Part shown: one piece after another, positions 12,116 to 22,792 of the stretch | Layout of the letters: every line of letters starts with the position of its first letter | Numbering within the stretch: position 1 is the first letter of the stretch | Assembly: GCA_022575985.1 (NCBI GenBank) | Contig: JAKSXM010000107.1 | Coordinates: forward strand, 2,666,001-2,730,000 | Direction of reading: 5' to 3' | Length of the DNA: 64,000 bases | Origin: Anagrus nilaparvatae | Lineage: Eukaryota; Arthropoda; Insecta; Hymenoptera; Mymaridae | The notes under the pieces: model-generated | Told to the model about the DNA's origin: nothing | What the model saw: only the letters and a program-made list of their open reading frames with translations | The model's database searches: none | Program-made: the position numbers and the translations under genes

Positions 12116-13299
12116 GGTAGTAACTGTAAATCCTAAATTGTAACAACTCATATCATATAAGTTTTGTGAGCTAAAGCTAATCAAACAATGCTTGACTCAA
12201 CTGATGTAACTAACATTCTTGTCCTAACTCTTGCTTCTGATGATGAGCATTGTAGAATTCTCAATAATATCTCTGGATCAAGTTGGAGTATTGAAAAGCC
12301 TTTTAAATTTTTTCTTTTACAGTTGAAGCGAAAAGACTTGGTGCTGGCGATGGTTTAATGAACTTGAATTTATACTTTCAAAAGCTTTTTTATTCTTCTG
12401 AATCTTAATTAATTTCATAATTTTAGCACAAAACAAAGCGGATAATTATTGTAAAAATCATTAAAATCACTATACTTTCAAAATTAATTAATTTAAATAA
12501 AATTCCAATCTTCGGATGCTCCAAACTTTTATATTTTGTTTTCACTTTAAATTTAATTTTATGAGTTGTAATAAATAATTAATTATTAGAGACACTCTTT
12601 TTCTTCATTTTATTAATTGGACTAATTATTTGTGCAGAAGTTTTTAAGAATTAATGTTCTTACTGAAAATTACTGTACTATTATTATTATTAATGTAAAG
12701 ATTATTTTGAAAATTTTATATATTATTTTTAACTATAATTATAATTATATTGCTATAATATATTATTAAAAGTTAATTTATTATAACTTTTTATTAAATT
12801 ATAAAAAAAATTTTAATTTAGCCGCGCCATACTTTTTATTTTTCGCCATCGATTTTGATATCGACGCATAGTGTGGCATGTGTGTTAAAAAAAAAAAAAA
12901 AATTATAATTTGTAAGGTCTCTTATGTGAGAATCGACCAAAAAAAAAATGCTAAAGGGAAAATTTTTGACAAGCGTTATTATTTTTTTGGTCGATTTTCA
13001 TACAGAACTAGTCAAAAAATAAAACAAAACCACTGTTTTCCAAATCGTTTGAGCCAATTCCAAGATAAACTGTCCACTGCGTGGACAAACGTAGTTTCGA
13101 GTAAATTAAGTTTAAAGTTTTAAAGCTACCTGCGATGAGGTACGGTTATGAGCTCCTTAATCCCGTTATTTACACACTTAAACATCGAATTTTAAAAAAA
13201 TATTTTAGCACAATATTTTTGACTATATTTTATATCGATTAAAAAAAAAAAAATTTTTTGATTTTTGATTGTTTTTACTGAGTTGGTACCTTAAAGCTC

Positions 13300-15560
13300 C
13301 AGGATTTGCAATAAAATAACCTAGTGAAATATTACCGTCAACATTAAGCATCTTTCTTAGTTGATAAACTGCTTGAGAATCTTGGTGTGATACTGGAATT
13401 AATTATATTCTTAAAATTTTTTAGTAAAAGGTTAAAATAGATAATTCAGTAAGATTTTCGAATGCTTTTTATTAATTTTAGACCGTTTTTAACATTGCAA
13501 ACATTAAAAATCTCGTAATTTAACTGTTAAGGATCCAAAAATTTCTCTGGAATTTTTCACTTAAGGGTATGGTCAAAAAATCGAAATTTTTTTTATTATT
13601 TCATTCGATTGTTTAATGTTTCAAGAGTTTCCCTACAAAATTTCAGATCAATCGGAACAAAATTAACAAAGTTATGGGCATAGACTTTTACAAAAATGTT
13701 ACAAAACTATTTACAAAAAAAAAACTTTAAGCGCGTTTTCTGAGGAATTTTTTTTTCAAGTCGGTGAGACACGTTATTCAAAAACTACTTTACCAATCCT
13801 TAAGAAATTTTGCACACTCTTTCTTTAGACAATTTACAAGGTATTGACGTCGAGATATTTTTTTTTTCAATTTTTTTTTTAATTATATTAATTTTTAGGT
13901 CAAAAACTGTGTTAAGTAAATCTTGCTATTTACGATTTTCAAAGGCTTTTGACCTAAAAATTGAAATTTGGTCAATAAAAATGATTTTTTTCTTAAAGAA
14001 ATGAATTGCCAGGGAAAAATTAATCGATTTAAAAAAAAAAATTATTATTTTACGATGAAAAACACGCGAGTAATGCATGTTTAAAGTTCAGAAACAGCGG
14101 CTTTTTTCAATAAAATTTCAATCTTTTTTAAGACGAATTTGGGCAAAATCTTAAATTGACGATAACTTGGCTGAATTTCATCGTAAAAAGACAAGTTTTT
14201 TTTTTTTCTGGAGTGGTTTTTCCCTGGCAATCCAAATTTTTCATCTATTTCTATAAATTTAATAAAGATTTATTGTTAAAGATCAAATTTTTGGATTTTA
14301 ATCTCTCAGTCACCCACAAAATTGACTAAAAATTTTTTAGACGAGTAGCTCCAACTTACTGCTATGGAAATATGAAAATAACAAACTATTCCCACAAAAT
14401 AATAATTTTTTTTTTAAATACTTTAATTTTTCCCTGGAAATCCATTTCTTTAAGAAAAAAAACATTTTTATTGACAAAATTTCAATTTTTAGTTCAAAAG
14501 CCTTTGAAAAGTGCAAGTAGCAAAATTTACTTAATACAGTTTTTCAATTTTTAGGTCAAAAGCCTTTGAAAACTGCAAGTAGAAAAATTTACTTAAAACA
14601 GTTTTTGACCTAAAAATTGAAATTTTGTCAATAAAAATAATTTTTTCTTAAAGAAATGAATACTCAGGGAAAAATAAATTGATTTAAAAGAAAAAAATTT
14701 ATTATTTTACGATGAAAATCAAGCGAATACTGGATATTATTACTGAAATTTGTCTTAAATATGATTGAAATCCTATTGAATTAAGCCTGCAGTATCTGAA
14801 TTTAAAATATGCATAACTAGCTTGATTTTCATCATAAAATAATAATTTCTTTTTAAATATTGATTAATTTTTCACGGAGTATTTATTTTTTCAAGAAAGA
14901 AATCCTTTTTATTGACAAAATTTTAATTTGTAGGTTAGAAGATGCCTTTGAAAACTGTAAGTAGCAAAATTTATTTAACACAGATTTTCATTGGTTTTTG
15001 ACCTAAAAGTTGAAATGTGATTAAAAAAAAAATGATTTTTTTCTTGATGAAAATGAATACTCAGAGAAAAAGTTATTTAAAAAAAAAATTAGTATTTTAC
15101 CATAATAAATCAAGCAATAATGTATATTTTATGTTCAGAAACAGGTTTTTTCAATATCTTTTTTATGACAATCTGATTGCAGAAAATCTTAAATTGACGA
15201 TAAGTTGGCTAAGTTTCATCGTAAAAAGAAATGTTTTTTTTCTTCTGGAAAGGTTCCTTCCTGGCAATCATATTTTTTTATCTAGATTTTAAAATTTTAT
15301 TTACCTAAAAAGTTATTTTGAAAATTTGGGGTAGCTCAGATACGAAAAACACGGTTTTTGATATATGAGTGGCAAAATCTTTTTGGCACCTATCTCCGAT
15401 TTCTTGTTCACGATTTTTTTTGGTTTTCTGAAGGTTCAAACTACCTGAAAATACGGGTCATATCGATGTGCCCTCAAAAAAAAAATTACGATTCCAGGCT
15501 CAAATTAAGTAGCACTTTTAAAATAATTGCTCATATGTACTGCTCATCAACTACTTTTTA
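13300..15560. repeat. Cluster of dispersed repeats with CCCTGGCAAT-type hairpin boxes
   Basis: The blocks GAATTGCCAGGGAAAAATTA, ATTTTACGATGAAAATCAAG and AAATTGACGATAACTTGGCT recur several times (near 13995-14240, 14400-14720, 14830-15300). Related copies occur at 5030-5400, 6710-6860, 10010-10400 and 51000-51640. Many boxes face each other as short inverted repeats around GGTCAAAAAC-type sequence. It looks like decayed non-coding repeat of one family, and the short open frames here are not supported as genes. Confidence 0.6.
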
Positions 15561-16880
15561 AGCATTAAACATAAACAAAAAAGACAATTTCATGCTATTT
15601 TTTTAATTTATGCTATAAAAGTATTATTTTGTCCTAATATACACATGAGTTTTGCTTCAAAATTCAAACATCAATTAAAAAGATAAATAATAATATTAAC
15701 TTTTACAGTTTCGATAGGTTTTCTTTTTGGTTAAGAGTAAAAATTGTGTATAATATCAAAATAGTTAGCAGTTTTCAGTTTTTAAATTTTCGCTTATTCA
15801 AGCGATCTTACATACAAAATTTTAAATTATAAAAGATATTATTTTCTCGTGTAAAATTAATAGTTTTAATAAATCAAGGTTTTTAAAAAACTGTTTAGTT
15901 TTGTATTAAAAAAATTATTTGGGCAAATTATATTTAGAATCAAATTTTCAAACAGTCAATGATACTGCGAAAGCTCTGAATTTCAAATGACGCCTACATT
16001 TTCTATTCGCTACTGCTATAGGTCCAGTTAAAATCAATAATTGCAATCTACTTTGCGCAGTACAATATATTCCAAGACTGCATTTATAAGCCACGCCTCA
16101 CTGTTGAATGGAGCGAAATATTCCAGGAATATATTATAGAATGTATTAGAATCTTCAAATACGATGAAAAGGTCAAATTATTAAGAATATTAGTTTAAAA
16201 ATATGAAGGGTATACTTGGATAAGATAGGTAAAATGCCCTTAGAGCCAGATTTTTAAATAAAGTTGATTGTGGTGTCAGTTTTACCGAAAAATTCGGACC
16301 CCCACGGTCCAAATATTTTTTTCACCCATTTTTCTCCATGGGGGACAAAAACGTATTGTATTTTTTAGGGTTTAAAAGGCAAGTTAAAGAAAGAAAATTT
16401 TTCAGAAAGAGAAATTTTGAAATGTTTGCTGCTACATTAGCTCAGGAAACCGGTCTAGAAGAGACCCTAAACCTGCGGTTAAAAGGAATGAAAAATAATT
16501 TTTTTTTAATTTTTTGTTGTGATGTGTACATTATAATATACTTGTTGACTTTACATTGCCAGAGGGGTACTCACTACGCATCAAACAAAAAATTTTTGAA
16601 CATGAAAAGAAAAAATAGAATTTCACTTTTCTAAACTAGAAAAAACTACATTTACTTTTTTTAAAGTAGAAAAAATTTTAATTCAAAAATTTTAAATATA
16701 TTTTATTTGGGCAGTTGCAATTATATTAATTTATTTTTATGTACAATTCTTAATTTTCGGTAAACAAAGTAATAGACAAAAAAAATATATTATTATTATT
16801 ATTATTCAATTTATTCACAATAGCAAAATACAGTAAACTCTTGTTTACATTCATATTTAGTACATATATATGTTACACCC
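15561..16880. other. AT-rich stretch without recognised gene
   Basis: Nothing could be identified. The open frame at 16338-16634 (98 codons) resembles no family I know and has a low-complexity tail. The segment 16270-16350 (TTTTACCGAAAAATTCGG) resembles 56685-56700, which suggests repeat remnants. Confidence 0.35.
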
Positions 16881-16887
16881 CATCCGT

Positions 16888-17012
16888 GTAATTGACCAAT
16901 TCATGAAATGGTCAACTTTTTGACCAATTCATGAAATGGTCAAGCCCCTTGCCCAATTCATGAATTGGTCAAAAAATAGTAAAAAAGTTGACCAATTCAT
17001 GAACTGGTCAGA
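16888..17012. repeat. Array of four palindromic TGACCAATTCATGAATTGGTCA-type units
   Basis: Four copies of a 20-22 bp palindrome (cores CAATTCATGAATTG, CAATTCATGAAATGG and variants) lie in about 125 bp, separated by short AT or GC linkers. Flanking halves (GTAATTGACC, TTGGTCAAT) extend the inverted symmetry. No coding function was seen. It could be the interior of a MITE. Confidence 0.7.
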
Positions 17013-17399
17013 AATATTCAATTTTTTTACACTAGTTGGTCAATATTTAAAATTGAATAAATATAATATTTTAGCATGCATATAAATTATAGGTATAACA
17101 TAAAACATTTTAAATGTAAATTATTTATCAGTTTATAATTTTTATTTTACTCTCTCAACACTATTCTGTAAATATATGTCCAAAATTACAGAATAACAGT
17201 CTATAGTCGGTAATACTTATTTTTTACAGTCTATGCTATGTAAATTTCTGAATTAGAGAATAGACGATATATGTATTTTTATATCGAGGGGTAGTTAACT
17301 TTTAGTACAATTTACTATTTTAAAAAAAGTAAAAAATTATTTTTAGATATAATTACGGGGGTTTTTGGGTACGCTGAGCTCAAATTCGGTTACAAAATT

Positions 17400-17571
17400 C
17401 AAAAACCTTAATTTAAACCTGAATTATTCCAAGTCTCTAAATCGATATTATTCTAAGTCCTTAAGTCTAGATTTTTCAAAGTCTCTTAATTATTCAAAGT
17501 CTCATTTGACCCCCCCCCCCTTAATTTTCAAGTTCTCAAGTACCCCCTCCTTATAAACATGTTCCATGTTA
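17400..17571 (+). mobile_element. E24 element, copy 4 (5'-truncated)
   Basis: It keeps about four 24-bp units (AATTATTCCAAGTCTCTAAA), an 11-base C run at 17510-17520 and the end TATAAACATGTTCCATGTT. Because 24 is a multiple of three, one frame stays open as an 8-residue YSKSLN-type repeat. I do not regard it as a gene. Confidence 0.65.
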
Positions 17572-17639
17572 ATATATTTTTTTAACTACTCATCAAACAA
17601 AGTAAATCGGTGAAATAGTTTTTGCCCAAACTTTTAAGA

Positions 17640-18700
17640 AAAATTTAAGCGCAGCAATCTGATAGTGTGAAAAACTAAATTTTTACTTTTTTTGATCCTC
17701 AGAGATTGGAAATTTACTTCCACAAGAAAAAATCAATATTTTTGAGAGTCTGATTGGAGATCTCGTATAAAACTTTTTTTTTTCGAAAAGATGGAGTTCC
17801 GATCGAAACTCTTAAATTGAAAATTTTACATCTGCAGTTAATAATAGCTGACTTTTGAGGTTCAGACTACATTTTCAAATAATTAAAACGGTTATGTAAT
17901 ATAATTGAAAAAATAAGTAGGTAATGCAATTTATTCAGATTTAAACTTTTTTAGAGAATAATAGCTAAAAAATTTATATTTTCTTTTATTTACAGAAATT
18001 TCTAATGATGTTACTAAACCAGCTGTAGTTCATTGATCGAAACAAAGTTTTAGTCCATTGTAAATTTTTATGTGTGTGTGTATTTGATTGATCTATCAAT
18101 AAAATAAAAAAATGAAGAAGATACTAAATTTTTTTTTTTTATACACCAAATGTCCGTAAATACGCCAAAAAGCAATTTTAAGGGAAAAAAAGTCGGAGCC
18201 GATGAAACGTCCTAAAATATTAATAAAACGTTTGGAAACGTTTTTCTGCGGACATTTGAAACAGTTTAAAGGGTTATTTCAAAAACGTTTCTAAAATTTT
18301 GGTTGTTATGTTATATGCTTTTTTACGTTAAAATTAACGTTAAATTTTAACGTTAAATTTAATATCAGATTTGAACGTTTAATTTAGCATTAAATTTTAA
18401 CGTTAAATTTAGTGTTGAATTTTAACGTTAAATTTAATGTTGAATTTTAACGTTAAATTTAATGTTAATTTTAATGTTAAATTTTAGCAATTTAACGAAC
18501 ATTAATTTGATCAAAAAATTTAGTTGTGAAAAAATAGCAATGATGCTTAATTTTAGAAGCATCAGGGTAATTTCCATAATAACTACATAGTTGGATTAGC
18601 AAAATCATGAAGATTTTTTTTCTTCAATTTTCCGCGATAACGTTAAATTTAACATTAAATTAACGTTAAATCTACCTTAAATTAACGTTAAAGTTACCTT
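17640..18700 (-). repeat. Third, diverged copy of the inner palindrome arm
   Basis: The order of blocks follows 10880-11930 in the same orientation: TTTAAGCGCAGCAATCTGA, TCAGAGATTGGAAATTTAC, GTAAATACGCCAAAA and GTCGGAGCCGATGAAACGTC, then the TTAACGTTAAATTT tandem (18320-18480) and TCCGCGATAACGTTAAATTT. It differs by many substitutions and indels, and the 75-codon frame of the palindrome arms is broken here. This shows the arm sequence is a dispersed repeat family. Confidence 0.75.
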
Positions 18701-18981
18701 GTAAAGTTCTTTGCAAGAGCGACAAAGACAGAAAAACGATCAAATATTTAAAGTGAAAGTGAAACAAAGACAGAATATCGATGAAGCTTTTTTCTCGAGC
18801 TATTTGTTTATGCTGCAATTTTTAAAAAATCGTTACATTGTTGTCCCAATATTTATGATGACAGATGCTCAGGTAAAAAAAGTATTTTCCTCAAATAGAA
18901 ACAGTAAATAAATATAATATTACATGTCGTTTCTATCAAATTTCACGTTATAACAATAATGCAACTGGATAAACAATAAGG

Positions 18982-19590
18982 ATCCCTTATGAGAAGCAAA
19001 AGTTTCGTGAAGTTAATGATGATTGAGACTTTACTGTTGCTACTGCCTTATCAAACATCACCAACAAATGTAGACCTCAATTGATAGCAGTTTACATTTC
19101 TAAAAAATAAGCTATGTACGTAAAAAAGGGGCAAGTAGAAGCTATGTTGTTATCGTAACTATTCCGTCACAAGTAATGTTCAAGCGGTCCATTGAAAATC
19201 CAAAACCTAACATGCAAAAGTCAATCGCTACTAAGATAGCTCTCCAGTTAAACTGTAAAACTGAAGGCATATACCATGGAGCGTTTTAATATATCCTTTT
19301 TTAGATAGACTTATGATTGTTGGTTATGACGCATTCCACGCTCCAAAAGCTGGAGACAAGAGTATTGGTAATAATTTTTATTTTATCTTACGATAAAAAA
19401 GTATTGTTATTTAAATAAAATTTTTTTTTGGAATAATACGTGCTATGTTAGCTTCTTTGGATCAAGAAAAATGGATCAGGAAAGTATTTTTGAAGATTTG
19501 TCTAGTAATTATTTGGCAGTGCAACTCAAATTAGCTCTGAAAGATTTTTGTACGCTAAATAAAAATTGGTTTCCAACATATGCATTTTGA
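18982..19590 (+). pseudogene. Piwi-family Argonaute pseudogene fragment
   Basis: Pieces in different frames match the MID/PIWI part of Piwi-clade Argonautes, which use piRNAs to silence transposons. The pieces in order are: RPQLIAVYISKK (near 19070), IPSQVMFKR followed by SIATKIALQLNCK (19160-19260), LMIVGYDAFH (near 19310-19345), a short LASLDQEKW piece (near 19450), then LSSNYLAVQLKLALKDF and TLNKNWFP (19490-19580). IPSQV, KIALQLNCK and the aspartate of VGYD are hallmarks of the family; that aspartate is normally the first of the slicer catalytic residues. In-frame stops and frame changes separate every block, and the C-terminal DDH partners are missing. It is a decayed, 5'- and 3'-truncated copy. 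Whether it is retro-derived cannot be judged, because a possible intron remnant (19365-19440) lies between blocks. Confidence 0.8.
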
Positions 19591-19757
19591 CTTACATCTT
19601 TTAAAATGAAAGAGAAAGAATTAAAAGACACTTATAAAATAAAAAAATTTTAATTTTATGTACATTAGATAATTTTTAAGGCTGCGTAATTTTTAAATAA
19701 AACTAGAAATATTTTCTTCTTCATAATTAGTTTCTTAAATTTAGAAAGAAATAATAA

Positions 19758-20141
19758 ATACACTGAAAAAAAAATCCGCTTGCCGCAAGCGGAATTATTC
19801 CGCTTGCGGCAAGCGGACAATCCGCTTACGGCAAGCGGAATTCCGCTTGCGGCTAGCGGAATTCCGCTTGTGGCTAGCGGAATTTTTTTTTCTTTGCAAA
19901 CAATTGCAAATGACTTGAAACGTAAAGAAAATTTAAAAAAAACATTTTTTCTTTTCTTTTTCCAAAATTTTCTCAAATCTCGTCATACCGAAATACGCAT
20001 ATCCCAAGTAAGCGGGAAAAAATTTTTTTTTTAATTTTCTTTACGTTTCAAGTCATTTGCAATCGTTTGACGAGAAAAAAAATTCCGCTTGCGGTAAGCG
20101 GAAATCCGCTTGCGGCAAACGGAATTATTTTTTTGAAGATT

Positions 20142-20181
<40 letters not shown>

Positions 20182-20199
20182 ATTTTTTTTTCAGTGTAT
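19758..20199. mobile_element. MITE carrying seven CCGCTTGCGGCAAGCGG palindromes
   Basis: The ends TACACTGAAAAAAAAATCC (19758) and GATTTTTTTTTCAGTGTA (to about 20199) are inverted repeats with TA outside CACTG. Inside, five consecutive 17-bp palindromes (19776-19880) and two more (20083-20124) flank an inverted pair (GCAAATGACTTGAAACGTAA at about 19905 and its complement at about 20040). A T run of more than 30 bases follows at 20145-20180. It has no coding capacity. The palindromes are GC islands in very AT-rich DNA. Confidence 0.7.
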
Positions 20200-20373
20200 T
20201 AAAAAATAGATTTAAAAAGAAATGTTAAAAAAATATGGTTTAACTTGTATTAGAGTGAACAAAATTAAGTAATTTCTAATTTAATAATTGATTAAATTAA
20301 AATTATGGCATAAAAGTATTAAAAGTATTATTATTATTTAAATAAAGCGTTATTATTGATTTTATCCCCGTAC

Positions 20374-20436
20374 CAAGCCACTGTATACAGCCCTGTATAC
20401 AGTTTTTCATGGAATACAGAACCTGTATACAGAAAT
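20374..20436. repeat. Three CTGTATACAG palindromes
   Basis: The perfect 10-bp palindrome CTGTATACAG occurs three times within about 55 bp, plus a partial GAATACAGAA. Nothing else was recognised in the surrounding AT-rich sequence. Confidence 0.6.
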
Positions 20437-20460
20437 TTTTTTTTAAACAAATCACTAATT

Positions 20461-20890
20461 AGCGCGTAAGAAATGGGCCCTAGGGATGAATACATGGTCA
20501 GGGGAATTATTCGCTACTGAGAGGAACAAATTAAGCCCATTGGGCCCTATCTGGTAAAAAAGAAATTCTGATGTATATAATGATTCCTGGGGTCAAAAAT
20601 GGATTGTTGGGGTAAAAAATGGATCGAGAATGACAAATCAAATATCAATGGATAGAATCAGCTATCTCGGGGCCCATTAGGTCCAATCAGAAAAAATGAG
20701 ATATTGATATACAAATTGATCTCGAGGGATAAAAATGGACTGTAGTGGTAAAAAATGGATCCAGCATGATAAAATAAATACCAACGGATAAAATCCGTCA
20801 TCCAGGGGCCCATTGGGCCTAATCGGGAAAAAATCAAATCCTGATGTATAAATCGAATATCAGGGATGAAAATAGACTAGAGAGGTAAAA
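20461..20890. repeat. Tandem repeat of about 137 bp, three diverged copies
   Basis: The core GCCCATTGGGCC-type motif recurs at 20535, 20672 and 20808 (spacings 137 and 136). It is followed each time by a TCGGGAAAAAAT-like and a CTGATGTATA-like block, with GGTAAAAAATGGATC in between. The copies are noticeably diverged. Confidence 0.65.
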
Positions 20891-20899
20891 AAAATTATA

Positions 20900-22240
20900 A
20901 ATTATAAATTATAAATGCAATGTAATCTGCTGAAACGATTTAATCACCTGTGCGCAGATTGGTTATAATTATAAACTGTAATACTTTAAATTTTGCTAAA
21001 ACTTTATTATTCAACCAAATAACTTCCTGAGTCTTATTTTTTCCGATTAACGATCTGCAATAACTAAATTTTTGATTTTTTATTTTTCATATCTCACAAA
21101 CGAATTAATGAAATATTGTGAGTAAAAATCTTAAGTGTTTAATAAGATATAAACAAAATTAAAGTTATTATTACTGCTAATTTTTAATATAACTGACTTT
21201 CTAACTTAAATTATTCTGAAAATAAAAAATATGAACAAAGTAGCGTGTTATTTTATAGAAATTCACGAAAACCGGCCTCTTTACAAAATCAAAAATGGTC
21301 TATCAGGGATAGTCAAAAAAATTAAAATACAATTTTTTATCAAATGTATTACTGCTAAAATTAGAATTTTTCGCATGTCCGGAAAAGTAAAGAATGGCTC
21401 AAATCGCACGTAAATTACCATCTGAGACGAAGCTTTTTTATGGCCCAGGGTCATATACAATTTTTCTGTGTCAGTGTCAAGAAAAAATTTTTATAAGCTT
21501 CAAGTTTCTAAAAATGTTTACTTGCAATATTTGATAAAATCGTTTGGGAGATATGGATATTAAAGTTTAGAATCCCAATTAAAATTTTTTATAAAATAAA
21601 AAAAAAATAGTAAATCAAAGTACGCTAGACAATAAGATTCTCTGTTCAAATCGTTTTTTCATTGATTTTCTTAAAAAAATAATTTAAATCTTTGAAATTT
21701 CTTCATAAGCAGTTTATGATTTTGTTGACATAATTTAGCTTACTAAATTTAGCTTCAATTTTCGTAATAAATATAGAAAAAAACAATATTTTCATTTCAT
21801 TAAAAGGCAAATTTTGATGGTTTAGCTATTTATAAATACAGCTTGAAATTTTTTTACATCGATTATGAATAATGCAGGTCTGCTGAAGCTATTAATAAGC
21901 ATTTTTAGCCAAGTTTTTAGCATAATAAACTTCAATCATTTGAAATAATTAAAAATAAGTTTAGAGATATCCAGAAAACTCTGCAGATCTCTGGAAATCT
22001 CCCCAATTTAGAGACCTCTGAAGATCTCTGAAGATCTCTAGAGATCTCTGGAGATCTCAGAACAATTCGTCAGGAACTTAAAGACACTCGTGTAAGTTAA
22101 GAAAAACTTTGATAAATTTTTAAAGATCTATTCATTTTGAACAGGAATGTAATCAAATACGATAAAATTAGAGCCAATTATGGAACAGAATTTATGTATG
22201 TCTCTTTCTTACATGGGAATTTCGAATCACTCCACACTGA
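20900..22240. other. AT-rich stretch with a short GATCTCTG tandem
   Basis: No gene was recognised. 21965-22075 is an imperfect tandem of AGATCTCTG-like 9-12-mers. The sequence around 21280-21500 resembles the CAAGGGGAG repeat family in scattered words only. Confidence 0.4.
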
Positions 22241-22244
22241 AAAA

Positions 22245-22343
22245 AATCCAGTTATAGCCCAGCGAAATCCGGTTGTGGCACGTAAATGTTTTTCTAACTG
22301 CTGCAAATTATATTAAAAACTAAATTTTTTTTTTAGTGTTATG
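22245..22343. mobile_element. Short CACTGAAAAAAA-type MITE
   Basis: It starts CACACTGAAAAAAATCCAG and ends AATTTTTTTTTTAGTGTT, a rough inverted repeat of the type seen at 19758. It lies about 350 bp upstream of the receptor start codon. Confidence 0.4.
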
Positions 22344-22617
22344 GTTCCGTAGCTCCTAGTAATCAAATGAATAAAATTTTTTTTTTAACTTTTCTTTATG
22401 TTATATGACATTTGGATGAGTAAACGGCTTTTATTTAGTGAATAAACAAAATATTATTTCCTTACTTTTTTAAATTTATTTAAATTTTAAAGTGTATAAG
22501 TAACAAAGCCCTAGCAAACTCGATCGCCGATATTTGCCACTGCGAACAGCACCACGCGCATAGGATCTTTAACAAATTATCCATGAACAAAAAATAATAA
22601 TCTTTTATTCAGATCCC

Positions 22618-22626
22618 TATAAATAC
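22618..22626 (+). promoter_or_regulatory. Candidate TATA box (CTATAAATA)
   Basis: This TATA-like motif lies about 70 bp before the ATG at 22690, a plausible distance for a short 5' leader. In DNA this AT-rich the match is weak evidence. Confidence 0.3.
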
Positions 22627-22689
22627 CACTGTATACTTGGAAAAAAAATTTATTTCTTCTTTACGATTTTAGATATTCATATTTTTAAA

Positions 22690-22792
22690 ATGTCAATAAT
22701 TCGAGTGATTATTTTAACTTTCATTATTAATCAAGTTTTTTCTCAGAGTTTGAATTTTTCGGAGACAGAATCTGATTCAATAGACTTTAAAG
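22690..22792 (+). CDS. Decoy receptor exon 1: signal peptide
   Basis: The ATG is followed by a hydrophobic stretch (MSIIRVIILTFIINQVFS) with a likely signal-peptidase site near Ser18-Gln19. The exon then runs on with acidic linker residues and ends in phase 1 at a GTAAAC donor. The start is chosen because it is the only ATG giving a secretory leader that splices in frame to exon 2. Confidence 0.8.

Larger units (their letters stand above)
261..13292. repeat. Giant imperfect palindrome with nested inverted repeats
   Basis: Successive modules on the left reappear in reverse complement and in mirror order on the right. Examples are AAGGTACCAACTCAGT at 261 against its complement ending at 13292, 501-560 against 12790-12847, 1869-2160 against 12395-12690, 2614-2890 against 12130-12390, 3294-5330 against 10080-12115, and 5622-5945 against 9082-9392. 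The pairing coordinate sum is about 13350 at 0.5 kb, 14545 at 1.9 kb, a constant 15412 from about 3.3 to 5.3 kb, and about 15010 at 5.7 kb. Each step reflects an insertion in one arm. The centre contains two further independent palindromes, at 6019-6703 and 7436-8662. No gene was recognised in it. Confidence 0.85.

Noticed and set aside
15017..15561. Open frames at 15017-15292 and 15358-15561
   Set aside because: They fall entirely in the CCCTGGCAAT-type dispersed repeat, and the homologous positions at 51200-51600 do not keep the frames.
16338..16634. 98-codon frame as a gene
   Set aside because: No recognisable domain, a low-complexity hydrophobic tail, no splice or promoter support, and part of the area is repeat-like.
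16888..17012. CRISPR-like repeat array
   Set aside because: The units are palindromes with irregular short linkers and no unique spacers, in eukaryotic DNA.
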